Below, piece by piece: positions 61,207-64,000 of a stretch of 64,000 nt of DNA; the stretch's first letter is position 1, and the number at the start of each line of letters is the position of its first letter. Both the position numbers and the translations under genes were made by a program. The stretch is from positions 402,001-466,000 of the forward strand of contig JAPFQT010000167.1 in NCBI GenBank assembly GCA_027627225.1. Reading direction: 5' to 3'. The notes under the pieces are model-generated. The model saw only the letters and a list, made by a program, of their open reading frames with translations. It ran no database searches and had not been told where the DNA came from. The stretch is from Congeria kusceri. Lineage: Eukaryota; Mollusca; Bivalvia; Myida; Dreissenidae.

Positions 61207-62300
61207 AACATGAAAAAGACCGTGTTTTATGTACCCCTTTCTGATCCTCTATTGTTGCGCATGCGCACAAGTGACCCTTATTTTGTTTACATAGACAAAT
61301 GGGTGATGATCCCAGGATGTAACATGCGAATTTGTATCGTTGAGTTTGTTCATGAATTAAAACTGTCCCAAAATAAATGCATATGTCGTCCGACAAATAC
61401 TCGCCCTCCAGTACGTATGAAATCTTCTACTATGATTATTATATAGCCTTTTAATTAATTGATTTCAAAATTAACAGCTCGAACTAAAGTAGCATAAGTA
61501 GATCTAGTCGCGGAACCGAATTCCTCCCAGCAGGATGCCGCCGACAGTTGTTTGACCAATACCCTTGTTGTAACGACTGGTGTGCCACAATGTCCTGATC
61601 GTTATCGCCACTCAGTGGGGGAGGGGGTCTATATTGTGTGTCCCTGTTTGGTGTTCTGTATTGTGATAGTGCATGCGTTTCACGTATTGATAAAAATGAA
61701 ACGCTTTTTATACATTCAAGATTTCACTTATTAATATTTCCTTTAATTTATATTCAATTTTATAACTAATACACAAATATTAATTCTCAGAATTCTTTGA
61801 CATTTTCTATTGCATGCTTAATTACAATTATTTAAATATATAAATGCTTAAAATTAAGGTTTTGAAAAATCATTTGAATATTTTATCAGTGCATTTCAGC
61901 AAAAAAGGTTTAATTTCTTAAGATTTTAAACATTATCCAGCCCATATTAGAAGCAGGGGGAACCAACAAGGAACAGAATGCAGCACCCTGCTATTTCGCT
62001 CTGGATCTTTCCCTACATTTCAAATAATATTATGTGCGATCGTTGACGTTTACTTATATACGTGTGTTCATTCGTTTTAAGGAAGGAAAATAATGAAACG
62101 CTTCTAATATATTCATTATTTCACCGATTTATCTTTCCTTTACTGTATAATTTATTTTATATCTGAAAACACTACAAGTATTTCTCATTATTTGACATTT
62201 TCTAATGATTAAGTAATTTAAATGATTTTGTTCATATCAAATAAAGGTTTTGAAACACATGGTTTAAATATTTGAATTCAGATTATCAAAAAGGTGAAAT
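61207..62300. other. Unassigned DNA with an unrecognised 78-codon frame
   Basis: The + frame at 61,210-61,446 begins MKKTVFYVPLSD and is fairly protein-like, but has no donor, promoter or known domain. TTGCGCATGCGCACAAG at about 61,256 is a palindromic NRF1-type word inside it. Confidence 0.3.
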
Positions 62301-62362
62301 TTTTAATAAACGAATGAATGAATGAATAAATAAATAAATAAACAAATTAATAAATAAATAGA

Positions 62363-62433
<71 letters not shown>

Positions 62434-62650
62434 ACAAATGCATAAATAATGAGATAAATAAATAAATAAGTAATTCAGAGAGTGCGTAAGTGATTTTAGT
62501 CAGTGAATGAAATGAATGAAGGAAGGAATGAATCAAAAAATTAATTAATAATATGTAAATACATAAATAAATAAAAAAATAAAATAAAATAAAAATAAAG
62601 AAATAAAGAAATAAATAAATAAAATAAAATTGACAAATAAAAACATTAAT
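62301..62650. repeat. (AAAT)n tetranucleotide tract
   Basis: ATAA/AAAT units run almost pure from 62,325 to 62,440, with a GAAT start and an impure A-rich continuation. Confidence 0.95.
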
Positions 62651-63002
62651 TAATTAATGAAAAAATAGATAAACACAAAAATAAATATGTTCCTTCTTAA
62701 GTATTTAATTTTAATTGCCTTTCCAGCTTTTTCTATTAAATCTGTACTTGGAAAAATCAATTCCTAAGCCCCGCCTTCTTAATGTTTTTTTTACTAAGCT
62801 CCGCCTATCATCCAAATTCAACCCTTAGAGCGACCGCGCATGCGTAGAGATTAATCCCTAATAACCTCTACTTAGGGCTGAATTGCGCAATTCACCCCTT
62901 ACCACCGCTAAAACGAGGTGAATTAAGATGAATTTGGATCAATTCGGATGAATAGAGATTCTTAAGGGGTTAACCCCGGAACAAAATCCCTAACCCCTAC
63001 TG

Positions 63003-63780
63003 TACACAGACACATGGGAAAAACATGAAGAAGGTCTGCGAGCAAAGCTGCAACGTCTTCGACAAGCAGGACATACCATCAAACCGTCAAAATGCAAGGT
63101 CGGATATTAGAGAGTCGAATTGCTTGGGCATGAATTAGAACAAGGGGAACTTAAGCCAAGTCAAGATATTATCGAATCTATCAGGAAGAGCAGTCGACCA
63201 GAGACTAAGACCCAAGTGAGATCATTTTGGGGTTTGGTTGGCTACTACAGGAAGTTCATTCCTAACTTTGGAGCAGTAGCCGCCCTCTACTGAGCTAACA
63301 AAGAAGTTCCAACAAAATAAGGTAGTGTTGGGAGAATTGGAGAAAAATGGATTCAAATCCCTTTTGAATGCAGTGACTGGTAAACCTATGTTATGCTTTC
63401 CTGACGAAGAGAATATATTTTATCTCATAACAGATGCATCAGATAACGGGATAGGAGCAGCAGTATTTCAGGACTACGATGGGACAAAGTTTCCTCTGAG
63501 TTTGGTGAGTCGTAAACTGTTACCGAGAGAAAGGAACTACAATGTGATAGATAAGGAGTGCTTGGCAGTCGTTTGGGGAGTACAGAAGTTTGAACAGCAA
63601 CTCTATGGGAGGGAGTTTGTACTACAGAAGGTTCATGCGCCCCTTGTCTATCTTGAAAGGTCGAAGGCAAACGGTAGACTAATAAAGTGGGCACTGGCAC
63701 TCCAGAGTTATAGATTCAGGGTGGAGGTGATAAAGGGGAGTGAAAATGTTGGAGCCGATTACCTAAGTAGAATCGCATGA
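63003..63780 (+). pseudogene. Ty3-type LTR retroelement fragment: end of reverse transcriptase and RNase H
   Basis: From the TA at the edge of the 5.2-kb element the frame reads as the last part of a Ty3-type reverse transcriptase (TDTWEKH, RQAGHTIKPSKC, LLGHELEQG, GLVGYYRKFIPNF). An RNase H domain with LITDASDNGIGAAVF and DKECLAVVWG follows, ending in ENVGADYLSR at 63,777. It is dead: an in-frame TAG at about 63,105, a frame change near 63,280, loss of everything upstream of the polymerase Asp-Asp region, and Val where the third RNase H acidic residue is expected (VHAPL). No integrase or LTR is seen in the remaining 220 bp. The open part from 63,325 encodes 151 residues. Confidence 0.85.
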
Positions 63781-64000
63781 AGTTGAACCATGTGTGAGTT
63801 CACATGTTATGCTGGCAAGTTGATGTAAGTATAGCCACATTGTAGAACGTGAGCTGTTTAATATTGAGATGAAGTTTTGAAGTTTTTGTAATTGTAGTCA
63901 TCGTATATGAGAATGCATGCAGCCGCATTGTAGAGTAGGGAGGTAAGTGCAATTGTATTGTGTTAAGAAATGTGTGGACGCAGACGAATTATAAATGGGA
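63781..64000. other. Sequence after the retroelement frame
   Basis: Probably the element's inter-domain or downstream DNA, but no integrase motif is seen before the window ends. Confidence 0.3.

Noticed and set aside
62303..62536. 77-codon minus frame rich in Leu, Phe, Ile and Tyr
   Set aside because: Translation of the (AAAT)n tract.

Overview
The window reads as nuclear DNA of an animal, most likely a bivalve mollusc. It is AT-rich, almost free of long open frames and dense in dispersed and tandem repeats. The bivalve call rests on repeat style as I remember it, not on a search: TCAAGGTCA-bearing satellites, units with CCGTCCGTCC ends, 'GGGGCATAACTCTG' satellites, CCATATGGG satellites and long (AGT)n tracts. 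No bacterial operon, rRNA, intact tRNA gene or CRISPR array is visible.

Layout. 1-9.9 kb: intron or intergenic-like DNA with two TTAA-flanked MITE-like elements carrying a tRNA-like core, a foldback element, a long (AGT)n tract, a few weak exon candidates and the start of a 168-bp satellite. 9,886-27,239: five head-to-tail copies of a 3.46-3.48 kb unit. 27.2-35.6 kb: several older satellite families, a SINE and a second long (AGT)n tract. 36.2-46.3 kb: two candidate microexons and the two well-supported exons of a serine-protease-like gene, whose intron holds a mariner-like element. 46.3-57.7 kb: mostly unexplained DNA with a possible signal-peptide exon, one unrecognised 3'-terminal exon candidate, a second foldback element and a hAT-like MITE. 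57,757-63,002: a 5.2-kb stretch bounded by 26-bp terminal inverted repeats and TA dinucleotides. 63.0-63.8 kb: a decayed Ty3-type retroelement fragment.

How it may fit together. The best-supported gene is on the + strand: exons 43,139-44,080 and 45,829-46,310 join in phase and encode a trypsin-fold domain with His and GDSG motifs but Glu in the usual Asp position. The main inference of this annotation is that the gene may extend far upstream. Each 3.47-kb unit contains a 54-nt segment between good splice sites, open in one frame, starting and ending in phase 1. A diverged 54-nt segment of the same phase lies at 36,269 and a 30-nt phase-1 segment at 36,884, and the protease exon also begins in phase 1. 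If used, the array would be a tandemly amplified symmetric exon giving the protease an N-terminal tail of 18-residue repeats. RNA evidence is needed to confirm this.
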